A DNA stretch of 64,000 nucleotides from Allacma fusca. Its lineage: Eukaryota; Arthropoda; Collembola; Symphypleona; Sminthuridae. The stretch spans positions 20,026,001 through 20,090,000 of the forward strand of contig OX359246.1 of assembly GCA_947179485.1 (NCBI GenBank). The letters are read 5' to 3'. The translations under genes were made by a program, and so were the position numbers. Positions within the stretch are counted from its first letter, which is position 1. Each line of letters starts with the position of its first letter. This document shows, in pieces, positions 22,252 to 33,273 of the stretch. The notes beneath the pieces are model-generated. The model saw nothing but the letters and a program-made list of their open reading frames with translations, ran no database searches and had not been told where the DNA came from.

Positions 22252-24366
22252 ATGACCAAAATGGCGTCAAAAACTTTCAATACAGCATTCGCAATGTCTG
22301 CACATTTTTTCTGTACATTTGCATTTACTTTTAAAATACAAATTTTACAAAGCCTAGAAGTTTGTTCCATCCTCATTGTTTCACCTGAAGGTATAGTTGG
22401 AGTCAAATTTACAAATCTTGAGGATCTTTCATACCTTAGCCAGTTACCTTGGACCACGAACGCCTGTAAGAATTGCCACGGCACGGAACAGTGATGCAGA
22501 AGTTCCTGAAACGATCACAACGCCAGAAGCGATGAAATTCAATAATTGTACCGCTCTTTGTATATTAGACTACTCAGAACCAGACCCTGAAGAGTCCTTC
22601 TCGGATATACCAAATATGGTTAAAACTAGGGGTACCACAAATTATCTCCTAATTTTTACCTCGAACAATATTTTGAACAATGTATCCCCATTTTTTTCCG
22701 ATATACCATTTTCTGCTGTGGTAATTTTTGGGATCAATGGAACTCACCCACACTTACTTTCCATGCCAAGCCTATTTTCACCATTTGAAGGCGCAATGAC
22801 AATACCAATTAAAGATTTCGCCCTGCAAAATCTGAAACTACAAAATGAAAAGATTAATAAAAATCTCCTCGGCTCACCTGTCTACCAAGAAGTATTTATC
22901 AGTGAGACCAATTGCATTTTCCTCCCCTATTTTAAAGATCGAGCTCTGTAGAATGTGCACTGGAAATGATCTCAAAGTTTCTAAATTACACCGTTGAGCT
23001 TTACCTCAACAGGGATATACTCGAGGAAAATATTACAACACCAGCAGCTGGTCGCATTGTATCTTCACAAAAATTTGATGGTGATTTGTACAAATATTTG
23101 GACTCCACAAAGCTGACTGGACGGGCATTTGAGTGGGTCATAACAGGAGAGGAGTACACGCACTACTCATTCCTTTGGGTATCTAAATCAATCCTAGATT
23201 ACAATTCACTCTTTAGGGCAATGGACACTGAGTCTTGGGTATTCACCGCAATATCCGTACTGGCGCTTACATTCGTACTCATTTCTTTAAACAAACTCAA
23301 GAGAAAATTTTACAGCTTCCCTTATGCTAGTGACTCCTGATTTTTGGCGTTTTATGCAATTACACCTGTTTTAATCGAACAAAACCCAATAGAAGAGAAA
23401 ACATGTTTAAAATTGTTTGGGGTTCAAGGTGCAGGTTTGATACTTCTTTGGACCTACGTGGCCACAGTAAACAGCAATGGCTACAGAGGTACTTTGTTTT
23501 CAGCTCTGACGGCAAAAACAGCTCCAAAAGTACCAGAAAATTTGAAGGAGATGTTACAAACTGGTCATCCAATCCTTAGCAAGTCTTTCCTTTACAAAAC
23601 CGATGCAACAATCTCAGGAGACGTTTCATTATTGCACGATACATTGGAACGTGTCATGTCCAAGAGTTCAAATAATGCCACTCTTCTTTAGTTCTATCTT
23701 TCGATGATACATAAATACAAAATCATCCGCAGGAGAAATGGCCTTTAGTCAAATACAGAAAGGGAAGGATTACCTGCTGACGGATTAAAACACAAGAAAA
23801 ACAATTTTTCTGCCTTCATCTCATTTTTACATTGGAGCAGAAGAGAACCTGGAGCTTTACAGTGTATTGCTGGAATTTAATCAGAGTTCAACCGCGATTG
23901 TTCAGCGTGGGTTTAATATTGATATATTCTCGGAACGGATACCGTTTTTAGTGGGGAAAAATTTTTTCACACCGCTGTTCACTCAAGGGATGTTTAGATT
24001 AGTAGAAAGTGGGTTATGGGATTTGTGGATCGAGTTCGAAATTGCTGCAAGTAAATTATATGAAGTTAAAGAGTATACTTTCCTGCTAAAATATAAAAAC
24101 GACGTCGATTGGAGAACAGTGGATGATGTGTCATGGGTTAAGGTTATTGGGTACAATATAATGACACTAATTTGGAAGTACCAAAATGTCAGTTGGGTAA
24201 GTGCTGAACCACTGGATTCTCAAGTTTTAATGGTCGTATTTTCAGGATTTCTTTTGGGTTTGTCCATTGCTTCGTGTATTTTGTTTCTTGAATTTTGCAG
24301 TTGTCGAAAAAATCCAAAGAAGGGAAATTCTAACGAGGTTACATTATTTCTACAAAATTCAGAATA
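22252..24366 (+). pseudogene. Ionotropic-receptor-like gene, copy A, broken
   Basis: Relative of ionotropic glutamate-receptor-like chemoreceptors (ligand-gated channels). It begins MTKMASKTFNTAFAMSAHFFCT and matches copy C closely until C's deletion. Lesions relative to C: one extra T near 22426-22429 (frameshift), an extra CT near 22943-22948 leading to a stop, TGA at 23338-23340 where C has TGC, and further interruptions between 23690 and 23867. Preserved pieces include WVITGEEYTHYSFLWVSKS before TM1, the segment LKLFGVQGAGLILLWTYVA, the post-pore TPLFTQGMFRLVESGLWDLW and a final TM. It retains the 3' half that copy C has lost. Confidence 0.85.
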
Positions 24367-24577
24367 ATACATAATAATATCGTAATCATAAGCGTAGGTT
24401 TTTGGACAACCAGTAAAATAATAAATAATTTATTTACGTTTATTTGATTTTTAATTTATGGTCAATTCACTTGTTTTTCTGTGTCTGGCTATACCTGAGT
24501 GACAACGTGCATGTACGTGAGTGTTATAGATTTAGGTTGTAAATACTGATCGTTATTAAAATGCACACACAGATTAA

Positions 24578-24735
24578 CTAAGTCTGGCCAGGTAAAATTT
24601 CTCTCACCTTTTCAACATTCCAATCCGAATATTCCGACTCTTTGGTGTAAACCTCCTGTTGGGTCCACCGAATACATCCGAATCCCCAAATTGTAATACC
24701 GACTGTATTTGGTATGTCATCATGTGTCACACATA
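24578..24735 (-). pseudogene. Trypsin last-exon relic (block A)
   Basis: The minus strand encodes NTVGITIWGFGCIRWTQQ, then VYTKESEYSDWNVEKVREILPG, matching the last exon of the intact trypsin at 41426-41595 ([33 protein letters not shown]). No other trypsin exons are nearby. It is a fragment carried along by duplication. Confidence 0.85.
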
Positions 24736-24758
24736 CTGAAAAATGAATGAGCGGCTGC

Positions 24759-24795
24759 ACATTAGTGCAAGTGCAAGTGCAAGTGCAAGTGCACC
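24759..24795. repeat. (GTGCAA)n microsatellite
   Basis: Five perfect copies of a 6-bp unit (AGTGCA). Block C has a non-expanded counterpart (GTGCAAGTGCTTGTGC near 39729). Confidence 0.9.
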
Positions 24796-25187
24796 CAGTT
24801 GTTGGATTTTTGTAAATCTCCCTGGAAGATCAATTCTGAATTTCCCTGCTGACTATTATCTCCCTGCTGGTAGGTCTTCAACGATTTCAAAAATCCCTGC
24901 TGATAAAAAGGTCGACGATTTTCAAAATCCCTGTTGGCAAAAAAAATCCCTTACAAGACGTGAAATCCCTGCCAAATTTGGCCAATCAAGCCCAAAAATC
25001 CCTGTTTGCTTAACAACTTTCCCTGAAACCCGTCAACAAATTTGAAAATCCTTGTCCAAAAAAAGGTCAACGATTTTCAAAATCCCTGTTCACAAAATTA
25101 AATCCCTTCCCTTTGAGATTTTCCTTGCCAGAAATATTTTTTCCCTGGGAAGATTCTTCCCGTCTTCCTACATAAATCCGACCACTG
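24796..25187. mobile_element. hAT-type MITE (CAGgggTCGGATTTTT family), copy 1
   Basis: Starts CAGTTGTTGGATTTTT and ends AAATCCGACCACTG; the interior repeats the motif AATCCCTG many times. The same family occurs at 60450-60687 with cleaner ends. Block C lacks it (GGAAACTCACACC reads straight through near 39757), giving an empty site. Flanking 8-mers (AGTGCACC, CTCACACC) match only partly. Confidence 0.7.
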
Positions 25188-25481
25188 CTCACACCTAAGA
25201 TAATGTATAATTACATATGTACGAATTCATAATGCATATTATGTAAGCTTAAGTATGTATCAGTTATCCATAAAAAGGACTAGAAAGAAGAAGGACATGG
25301 AGTGGAATTGAGTTTAGATGAGAGAAGGGAGGACTGTATCTGTAATAGCAGAAACAACGTCCTTGACCAATATGATTGCTGGAATGAAAAACAGGTACTG
25401 CGATATACATGCAATAAGGAAAAGTGTAATGTTATCATTTGTAAGAAGGAACTAATATGTGCAATTACCTGTTTTGTTAAG

Positions 25482-26694
25482 TGTGAGGAGACTCACGAGG
25501 GTTATTATTTAATCTCGGAAACGGAAAATAAATTAAGCACTCATCGGCTTACACGATCAACTACTCTAAAAATTTAGTATGTCTCGGCATACATAACTAA
25601 CTACTCTGGGTAAATGGTACTGGCCTCATGTAGGTACATATATATAATTTACTCCAAATAAATTTATGCCGCGCCGGCTTACACTACTAACTACTTCAAT
25701 TAATTTAATTAATTAATTTAAGTTAGAACCCGAAATAAATTTTATTAAGGGGGTAAAATAAAAGGGGGTACCCTGTACTTAATTTAGAAGGGTTTTAAGG
25801 ATTTAATTTTAAGGAGCCAGGCCCACTTAATGCCGGAAACAAATATTTTAATAATTTAGGGAAGGAATTAAGGATGCCCAAAAAGGTATATGGTAGGGGC
25901 GAGGTTTTTGTTTGACCCAGTGACTCATATAAACAATTCAAACTCGCAAAAAATAATAAAAAAAAGAAGCTTACTTTCAGCAAAAGCTACCACACAAGAC
26001 CAGGATGGATCCGGACAAAAGGTAGGTATAATTTATGAAAATTATTTCAAAAAATTTAATATTTCCAAAAAAAATATTCAGGACAAAAAAAACAATTACT
26101 ATGTTTTTAACATTGACAGGAAAACCGACTGGACAATTTAAAATTATTGCCAGCGGACCAGGACTGGATCACGATTGGACAAGGTAGGGCTTTATAGCAA
26201 GGATAGGGCTTAATAGGCGGGAAGGCAAAGGTTTTAATCTAGCCGTTATTAGACGGAAACAGTACCGAGGGTTCCTCGGGAAATTCGCCGTGAGCTACTC
26301 ACGGAAGGAGACTTGAGTTAAGTCTGCCTTAACCATTGGAAGGGCTGCCCTATTTATACTTTTTAGGGACCGGGGACTTACAGGTAATGTACATATATGG
26401 TAAGGTTTTTAATATTTTATTATTTTAATTTTTAGGGATAAGGGCATAGTTTAAATAATGAAGGGAGGAAAAGGGAGAGGAATTGATGAGGCAAATGTAA
26501 ACGGCTTGTTTACATTTGCCTCATGACCTATATTTTTATTTTATTTTATTTCAGGTCCTGACGTCATCCCTCTCATCATCAGCAGCTTCACCTTCACAAC
26601 ATTCACATCACCTGCCCGGGTCACTTTTTAATTTAGTTTGTGTGTGCCCAAAGTGTATTTAATTGAGGTGAGTGTGTGTGGGAGCACACTCACA
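25482..26694. mobile_element. Probable solo LTR with 5-bp target duplication
   Basis: This 1213-bp sequence begins TGTGAG and ends CTCACA (perfect 6-bp terminal inverted repeat, TG..CA) and is flanked by TTAAG on both sides (25477-25481 and 26695-26699). Block C has the corresponding uninterrupted site near 40034 (TTTTGTTCCGGAATTATCTCC). No coding frame lies inside. This is the picture left when the two LTRs of a retrovirus-like element recombine. No partner LTR or internal region is present in the window. Confidence 0.8.
26486..26524. repeat. Perfect 17-bp hairpin with 5-nt loop
   Basis: Arms at 26486-26502 and 26508-26524 (ATGAGGCAAATGTAAAC and its complement) around GGCTT. It lies inside the probable solo LTR, near its 3' end; it could be an RNA structure of the element's R region. 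Confidence 0.85.
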
Positions 26695-26730
26695 TTAAGG
26701 AATTATCTCCAACATAGGCAGTTGCTATAC

Positions 26731-27450
26731 AATGCTGATCCCGCTCTCATCCATAGTTCCTTTAATAATTATAATTGCTATCAATGTTACAAACATGACT
26801 CCGACTTGAAAGGCGTCATTCCAAACAACAGCTTTTAACTGGAGTAAATTGTGAGTACTATTAGTGAGAAGCTGGCAAGCCAGTACCGTTATTTCGCACT
26901 GCAAGATCACCAGCATCTTAATAACGTTTCGGCATCAAACATGGTGAGACAGAAGCTGATCAGAGATAATTTTAAGATTAAACTGATTACGTGACCAAAT
27001 TACAGAAACAAACTGTTTCAAAAAAGGTTGAAACCTGGAGATCATGAACAGTTGATCAAAACCAGAACCTTGTTAGATGCAGACAGGGGTGTTTCGTCCT
27101 ATAGCTGGGTCTCGTCAGTGCAGCGCAAACAGCAAAAATAACTCGCGACTGACTGATCAGATTAATTAAGTATGTATTATATTATATATAATCAATTATT
27201 CAAAACCCAAAATGTTACCTTGAATTGACAAACTCATACCGAGATATTAAAGAGAGGGCTACTGGAACCGCTGTCATTTTTCGATACGCCAACTGGGCAA
27301 GGTTGGGCAACTGTGAAACTGGGCAGTTGTGTTTTGCTTAAAGCCAAAACACCCATAAAAACCCGATTACTGCTGGTAATTCCAGAGAATATATTCCATG
27401 GCATCAAATTTTGCAGCTAAATGGTCCGCAATAAAATTCACCGGATTCAT
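26731..27450 (-). pseudogene. SLC5 pseudogene (exons 1 and 5 joined by deletion)
   Basis: Reading the minus strand: 27450 to about 27243 matches exon 1 of the complete SLC5 gene, with small deletions and an inserted repeat of CAACTGGGCA-type sequence. Then 27070-26840 matches its intron upstream of exon 5, and 26838-26734 matches exon 5 (AVVWNDAFQVGVMFV). Exons 2-4 and everything after exon 5 are missing. Confidence 0.85.
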
Positions 27451-27654
27451 TTTGAAGTATAAGTAAAACAGAAGTTAACAAGATTCTGAGAGGTAGTACG
27501 TTGTGAGTAATTATTGCATAAAATAATAATAGTAAACATGGATCAAGTTTTTTGAAGTAATGCATTTACTACGACAGTAATTCAAATTTATTTACACTTG
27601 AATAACATACTATATATTACATGTATGTATGTATGTATAAGTATACATACACAT

Positions 27655-29250
27655 GTGCTCTGGACGTCTTATCTGGATTTAGAAAAGACCACTGTCAATA
27701 TATTTTTGGCCAGGTAGTCCCTGAAACAGTTATGACATATGTAGCTTATGTATTTCTTGTACGAAAATCATGTCTAATAGTATTTTATCATAAATTACAG
27801 TTGATTCCCGTTTCATGTTAGGGATCTGCAAAAGTCGATGTATGGAATAAGTGGTAATAAATAAAGTTGCAGTCAATTGGACCCACGTTACATACATATT
27901 TTAAAATGCCGATGTACAGATGACCTGTGATAACAATTTAACTCCGTCGTATTTTCAAGATTAGAGCTATTATCTAATATCGTGCAAAAACCCATGTGGA
28001 TAAAAATAATAATTGTAAGTAATGCTGTTTAATAGTAAAACTGAGTCACATATCATAGGGTAAGAGTACGTATATAAAACAAGGTCTAGTGTATATACTA
28101 TGCAGTCCATTTAATTTTTTTAACGTTCTATTGTGATAATAGCAGTCGTCCAGGAAACTGAAAAATTAGGAATGATCAGAACAAGTTCCTGTATGATAAA
28201 CGAACGGGAGTTTGAGTTTGAATATTTCTAGTACACAATCGCACATTATATCAATTGTAATAACATCAGTTCAGTATATATGTACACACGCAGGACCACA
28301 AGCCAAAATAAATATATTAGCATAGACAATTTTCTTGGCAAACATTTTCCAAAACTTCAGTTTAGTCAAAAAGAATTATTCACCATTTACAGATGTCTCA
28401 GAGATACTCAGAGCGCAAGGTGCTTAATAATCTTTCCCGCCCCTAGGATCTCGAAGGTGTAACCAAGCTACACAGCCGTAGGAAGTATTCTCATGCGCAT
28501 AATTTCTTTCTGGTTAGGAAAGAAATGAATTCAAAGTGATCGGTCAGCAATTATAATCAACATTAATTATTGTTGATAATTATTACAGAAATTAAACCCA
28601 GGAAACAAAAAACCTAAAAACTCATTTTTGAGAGTCATTTAGACACTTTCAGCGTTCTAAAATTCGTCCAATATTCGCGGATAAGGCCGCAAGAGCTTCT
28701 AAAATCCATTAGCCTCATGTTTCAAGGCGTTTAGCGCCAGAACTAATTATTTCATGCAAGTCACTTAATTTTTCGTCGTTCTTCGAAAATATAGGTACTT
28801 CCTACAACTCTGTAGGTTGAGTAGACAAAATCTTGCAGAACATAGGGTTGCAAAGGTAATTGAGTACCCTGTACATGAATGTATGGAACAGTCTTCAGTA
28901 ATTTTTGACTTATTTCAAAACAGTCATTAACTGAAAAAACATTAAAGTCTTAATGGTTAAATAAAGTTGAATTTTTGAATCCAACTGTAGCAATTTATGA
29001 CGTTTTCTCCCATCGCTCAAATACCCATGTTAAAACTGGTGAGTGAACATATATGAACAGGTGCACAAATATTAAAAATTCCCATCCCAATCCTGCAAAA
29101 CCTCGTCCAGTGGTCCTATCCTAAAAGGCAGTCTCCACGGTTGTAATGACAGTACTTCCTTCAAAGACCCATTACAAGAACCAGTAAATTACAGTCTACA
29201 ATTTCAAACTTAGAACTTTTACCTTCTTTAGCTCCTTATTTTACTGATAT
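27655..29250. repeat. Duplicated upstream block (copy 3 of 3), probable upstream region of receptor B
   Basis: Nearly collinear with 16735-18325. Here it runs to within four bases of the receptor start at 29254, so it should contain the receptor's promoter and 5' untranslated region. Confidence 0.8.
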
Positions 29251-29253
29251 CCT

Positions 29254-31398
29254 ATGTCCAAGTTCAAAATGGGAGCTCGCAAATTTTTAATACTAGTCTC
29301 GTTTATAATTTCCCTTGAAAATGTGTTAGGAATACTTAACAACGACGGATTTGAAATTCAAACGCTGTTTCAAAACTGCGAAATTCGTTACATTACGAAG
29401 CGTACGCTTGATACTAAATTTGCTATTGAAATTTCAAAATCAGCGGATAGGGATATTTTATGGAGGTCTCCAATATCAATAAAAGTTTTAAAAGAAAATC
29501 ATCATTACACGAACCAGTCAAAGGCTTGCAACATTGGAGCAGTTACAAAACATTTGCACTGTCACGCGGAATGGTATTTACCTCAAATTTCAGACAATCC
29601 GAAAAAAATCTCGACACACCTTCCCTTCGAAATTAACTCACACCAAGCCAATCCAAACTACATTGCAATCTTCACTAACCACATCCTGGAAACAATCCCT
29701 CCGCCCCAAAATTTTCAGAAGATTGATACAACTGCAAGTATTGTTTTCGTTGAGCAAAGTACAAAAATGTATTCCATATGCATACCTTGTACAAAAATTG
29801 TACCAGAAATCCCTACCTTTCACTCTCTGGATAGATGGAGTCTCCAGGGAATTTATTCCCATCACCGAAGGGTCAACAGCGATTTTAAGAAATCCGAAAT
29901 ACATCAAGGAGCCGGAAATTTGAATCCAACTTGCTTCCCTACATTTTTGAAGGTAACGTATCCAGACCGATGTTCTTTGAACCTACTCGCTAGTCACTTC
30001 AACTACACTGAAAGACTCGCGCCCAATCGAGACATTCTCCATTCTCCAATGAGCCCCAAAGCCTTAGGGTTGATAGTATCTCAAACAAATGAAGAATTCA
30101 TTTTGCAATCCATTCTGGAGCCAGAGAGTCTCAGCGGGAAATTTGAATGGGTCATTGTGGGCGAGCACATGTGCTACTACTCATTCGTTTGGGTTTCCGA
30201 CAGCAAACTGGATTACGAGGACTTACTTTACGTCTTTGACACACCCACCTGGATCCTTTCCGTCATTTCTGTAATTGCCATAATATTTTTTGTGTACTTA
30301 TTTAGCAGAGGGAGGGAGTCCGAAATAAAATCCCCGTTTCGTTTTTCTCTTCGAATTATCCTCCCAACAATTTTGGAGCACAGTTGCTTCCCAGAAAAAC
30401 AATCCTTGAAACATATCGGCGCCAAATCCGCATTTATATTTTTAATTTGGGCTTTTACATACAGCGTGGTCCGGGACCTTGCAAAAGGATGCTTGTTCTC
30501 TGTTTTGACCAAACCTTCAGAAGTAAATGCACCACAAAATTACGAGGAAATGCTGGCCCAGAAGCAACTTATGCTTACATCCGCATCCTACTCGGATGAC
30601 CATCTCATCGAGCCGAACATTATCCAAAGGAAACTTCGACAGTTCTTGAAACATGGTGTTTCAAATTTTAAACTGGAGTCGACGATTCGCAAGTTTAATC
30701 GTGCCCTGGTTGCTTCGAATTATACCGTATCGGAGCTTGCTTTTTATCGACTGTACCACGTGGGTAGGATCGTTAAAGCTCTGACTGAGGACCAGAGTCA
30801 TTTTTATATTGGGTCAAATTTGGAGCTATCCATTTACAGTTTCCTCACGAGCTTCAAAGTAGAATCCTGTGTCACTCGGGGGCCAGATTTACACTTATTT
30901 CTGGACAGAGTCCCATTCATCGTTCGAAGTAATTTCTTTTCCCCTCATTTCACAGGCGGGATGTTTCAAATAGTAGAGTCTGGCGTTTGGGAATTTTGGA
31001 CAGACTATATGGAAGCAGCTAAGAAATGGGTTCAGATGAAAAAATTTATTTATTTGCGCTCTTCTAAAAATGAACCCTGGTTGGGGAGTCCGATTGCTTT
31101 TAATCAGAGCTATCAAGTAAAGTCCATCTACAATCTATTTTATTTCATTTGGGGGCCTGTTCGAACTCCTTCGAATATAAAACCTCTATGTTTCAAAAGA
31201 TTGTCGATTGTTTTCTGGGTGTATGCTGCTGGGATATGTTTTGCATTGATGGTTTACCTTCTCGAGGTATTTGGGTTTATTTGGCAGAAACGTTTGGTCA
31301 GGAAATTAATATTGAGGGTATCGGGCAGGTTATATGTTTATTATGCCACCTTGATTATTCGACTTTATGGGTTTACTTACTTGAGGGGGATGAAGTAG
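29254..31398 (+). CDS. Ionotropic-receptor-like protein, copy B, intact single exon
   Basis: Predicted ligand-gated cation channel subunit of the ionotropic glutamate-receptor superfamily, of the divergent chemoreceptor type found in arthropods; plasma membrane. 714 aa with no interruption. A hydrophobic segment at residues 10-26 (FLILVSFIISLENVLG) serves as signal peptide. A long cysteine-containing ectodomain follows, then pre-TM1 FEWVIVGEHMCYYSFVWVSD (about 293-312), TM1 (about 331-350), TM2 region IGAKSAFIFLIWAF (about 388-402), ligand-binding lobe 2 with FSPHFTGGMFQIVESGVWEFW (about 564-584), and a last TM (about 650-677). It aligns with copies A and C at these landmarks but is clearly diverged. 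The ATG at 29254 is chosen because the signal peptide follows directly; a second Met lies five codons later. Ligand unknown. Confidence 0.85.
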   Translation: MSKFKMGARKFLILVSFIISLENVLGILNNDGFEIQTLFQNCEIRYITKRTLDTKFAIEISKSADRDILWRSPISIKVLKENHHYTNQSKACNIGAVTKHLHCHAEWYLPQISDNPKKISTHLPFEINSHQANPNYIAIFTNHILETIPPPQNFQKIDTTASIVFVEQSTKMYSICIPCTKIVPEIPTFHSLDRWSLQGIYSHHRRVNSDFKKSEIHQGAGNLNPTCFPTFLKVTYPDRCSLNLLASHFNYTERLAPNRDILHSPMSPKALGLIVSQTNEEFILQSILEPESLSGKFEWVIVGEHMCYYSFVWVSDSKLDYEDLLYVFDTPTWILSVISVIAIIFFVYLFSRGRESEIKSPFRFSLRIILPTILEHSCFPEKQSLKHIGAKSAFIFLIWAFTYSVVRDLAKGCLFSVLTKPSEVNAPQNYEEMLAQKQLMLTSASYSDDHLIEPNIIQRKLRQFLKHGVSNFKLESTIRKFNRALVASNYTVSELAFYRLYHVGRIVKALTEDQSHFYIGSNLELSIYSFLTSFKVESCVTRGPDLHLFLDRVPFIVRSNFFSPHFTGGMFQIVESGVWEFWTDYMEAAKKWVQMKKFIYLRSSKNEPWLGSPIAFNQSYQVKSIYNLFYFIWGPVRTPSNIKPLCFKRLSIVFWVYAAGICFALMVYLLEVFGFIWQKRLVRKLILRVSGRLYVYYATLIIRLYGFTYLRGMK

Positions 31399-32399
31399 TT
31401 TGTCGGAATAGTAAAATGTATATATTACACTTATATAATCTAAAAGAATCACATTAAAACTTCTAAGAAAGTTTCAACGTGGTGTCGTAAATATGCATAC
31501 GTAGTAGTTGCATGTCTTATTTTGGGTTCCTTAATTAGGCGTAATGTGATGGCGAAATTGGGAGCTGTAACATTTTGAGTGTAATTTTCAAGTAATTATA
31601 TTATTTAAATCAAGCACCATTAAAAGTGTAATTTTAAACGAATAGATTCGTTAGATTCGAAGCTTAAAATTAGCTAATAGTGATTATGAGCAAGTTGTCA
31701 ATTACTGATAACAGGTGGGCTTAATTTAGTTGATGAGCATGACATATGTTTTTGCAATATCAGATGTTAAACTTGTATGCACAGTTCTAAATAAAATGCT
31801 TTTAATGGGATTTAAAGTATCCTATCACTTATACAATACTATTTCTCTGTATTTATGAAAAAGGTTTTTGTGTCCTCTTAATTTCCTGCTAACAATCTAA
31901 TAATCTCTAATAATCTACTACACGCCAAGGGTTCTGAAAAATTTGATGAACGCCAGACCGTGCATGCAAAAATGGAAAATCACAAACTGTTCCTTCTTCG
32001 CCCCATCTTTGCTCCTGAAGATGAATTTCCCCAAATTTGCTCATTATAATTCTTACAGGTCATGCCTATAATTCTCAACTTAGAGACCTATGTTTATAAT
32101 AACTCTCCGAAATATTACAACCGTTAAATTAATTACTTTACTCGGATTTGTGCTTCAATTTACAATTAGTTCGCTTTTCGTTCGCAGTAAAATTTTAATT
32201 ATTTTCTACCAGATTTATGACTTGATTACAGTTCCAGAAAGATCTGATTTACTGCTTGACACTGACAGGTTAAAACGTAGGCATAGAAACATTCTTAATA
32301 ACTGTGTTTCTACAAGCTATACTTAGACACGATCCACGATGTACTTTCAATGAATTGGCTTATCGGGCGAATATCCATAATCCGGTGTGGAAAAAGTTG
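31399..32399. other. Intergenic, no gene seen
   Basis: AT-rich spacer between receptor B and the amidase gene, which converge on it. A 78-codon frame at 32090-32326 has one hydrophobic stretch but no homology I recognise and is not supported as a gene. Confidence 0.5.
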
Positions 32400-33273
32400 T
32401 TATTTCTTTGCCAAAAATGAAAACAATTCTGAGAAAGGAAACGGCCCAGGACAACGTTTACGCGACAAAGGAGAAATAGAATAATGGCCGGTGATCCCAC
32501 CGGATGCATTTGCCCAGCCTTTCCGAATTCCTGGGTTTCGACGGATAATGTCTTTGACCAGATTAAATGTGGCACGCTTTTGAGCATCGCTGATAGTATT
32601 TGAGTTATCCTTGCTCGGTTTTACTAATTCAATCGAAATTGTGGCATAGTTTGGATTACCAGTTCTTGACCACCCTGTAGTAATAACATAGATTCAATAC
32701 TTTTCCCTGCCAAGTAATCTTTGAACAAAACTATATATGTTTGAGACTCCGTAACTTACATGAATCAGCACCCCGCTCAATAACACCATTACCCCAAGCT
32801 CCATTTTTTTCATCCACGCATTGAACAATGACCCCATCCCGGCCCACAACGTAATGAGTGGATGTTTTCGAATTCGGGTTTTTAAACCAGTTCCCAATGT
32901 TCTGAGCTGACGATCCACCGGCTGTCCCTGCAATCAAAGGTTTTAGAATTTTTCAAAAATTTGTTCTTTTTTACAGAATGTTAATTCGTTACGTAAGATT
33001 TACCATGGATAATGAGCCATTTTGCGGTCTGGCCTCGCCTGCCTGTAAAATGGTGAGGGCTAGGCATCCATATAGCTCCACTTTGCCGCTGGCTGTAGAA
33101 CAAGTAGAAAAAATAAATGCTTTGAAATGGATTGAAATTATTAAGGCCCACACTATTGCAGGAATTTTTAATTCAAAGTGCACAAAACGGATCCTGTGAA
33201 TTTCTTACCTCTGACATGGCTCAAAAGTAATACCTAGGGCAAAACCCAGAAGAAAAATTTGCCTGAGAAACAT
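32400..33273 (-). CDS. Bacterial-type N-acetylmuramoyl-L-alanine amidase (Amidase_2), secreted, 4 exons
   Basis: Predicted to cut the bond between muramic acid and the peptide in bacterial cell walls, outside the cell. Exons on the minus strand: 33273-33234, 33042-33004, 32927-32760, 32674-32400; all GT..AG, 173 aa in total. A short signal peptide (MFLRQIFLLGFALG) precedes one compact Amidase_2 domain. Zinc ligands expected for T7-lysozyme-type enzymes are all present: H26 in KWLIIHGTAGG, H146 in GHYSIS, C157 in KRCPGP; ISIEL at 95-99 is also typical. THYVVGRDG and WWSRTGNPNYATIS resemble bacterial and phage amidases more than animal PGRPs. Introns and a signal peptide show it is a eukaryotic gene, so an old bacterial acquisition is plausible. 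Exon 1's donor was chosen because it keeps the frame. Confidence 0.88.

Larger units (their letters stand above)
21905..26730. repeat. Duplicated block A (receptor A + trypsin exon + tail)
   Basis: Collinear with block C at 36885-40075 apart from two insertions found only here: a MITE at 24796-25187 and a probable solo LTR at 25482-26694. Both blocks carry upstream DNA, a receptor pseudogene, a trypsin last-exon relic on the minus strand, and a shared tail containing ATGAAAAACAGGTACT. After 26722 this copy continues into an SLC5 pseudogene. Confidence 0.85.

Noticed and set aside
32989..33183. Minus-strand 64-codon frame overlapping amidase exon 2
   Set aside because: The amidase frame needs the 39-nt exon 33042-33004 in a different phase, which joins LIIHG to TAGG perfectly; the longer frame is chance.
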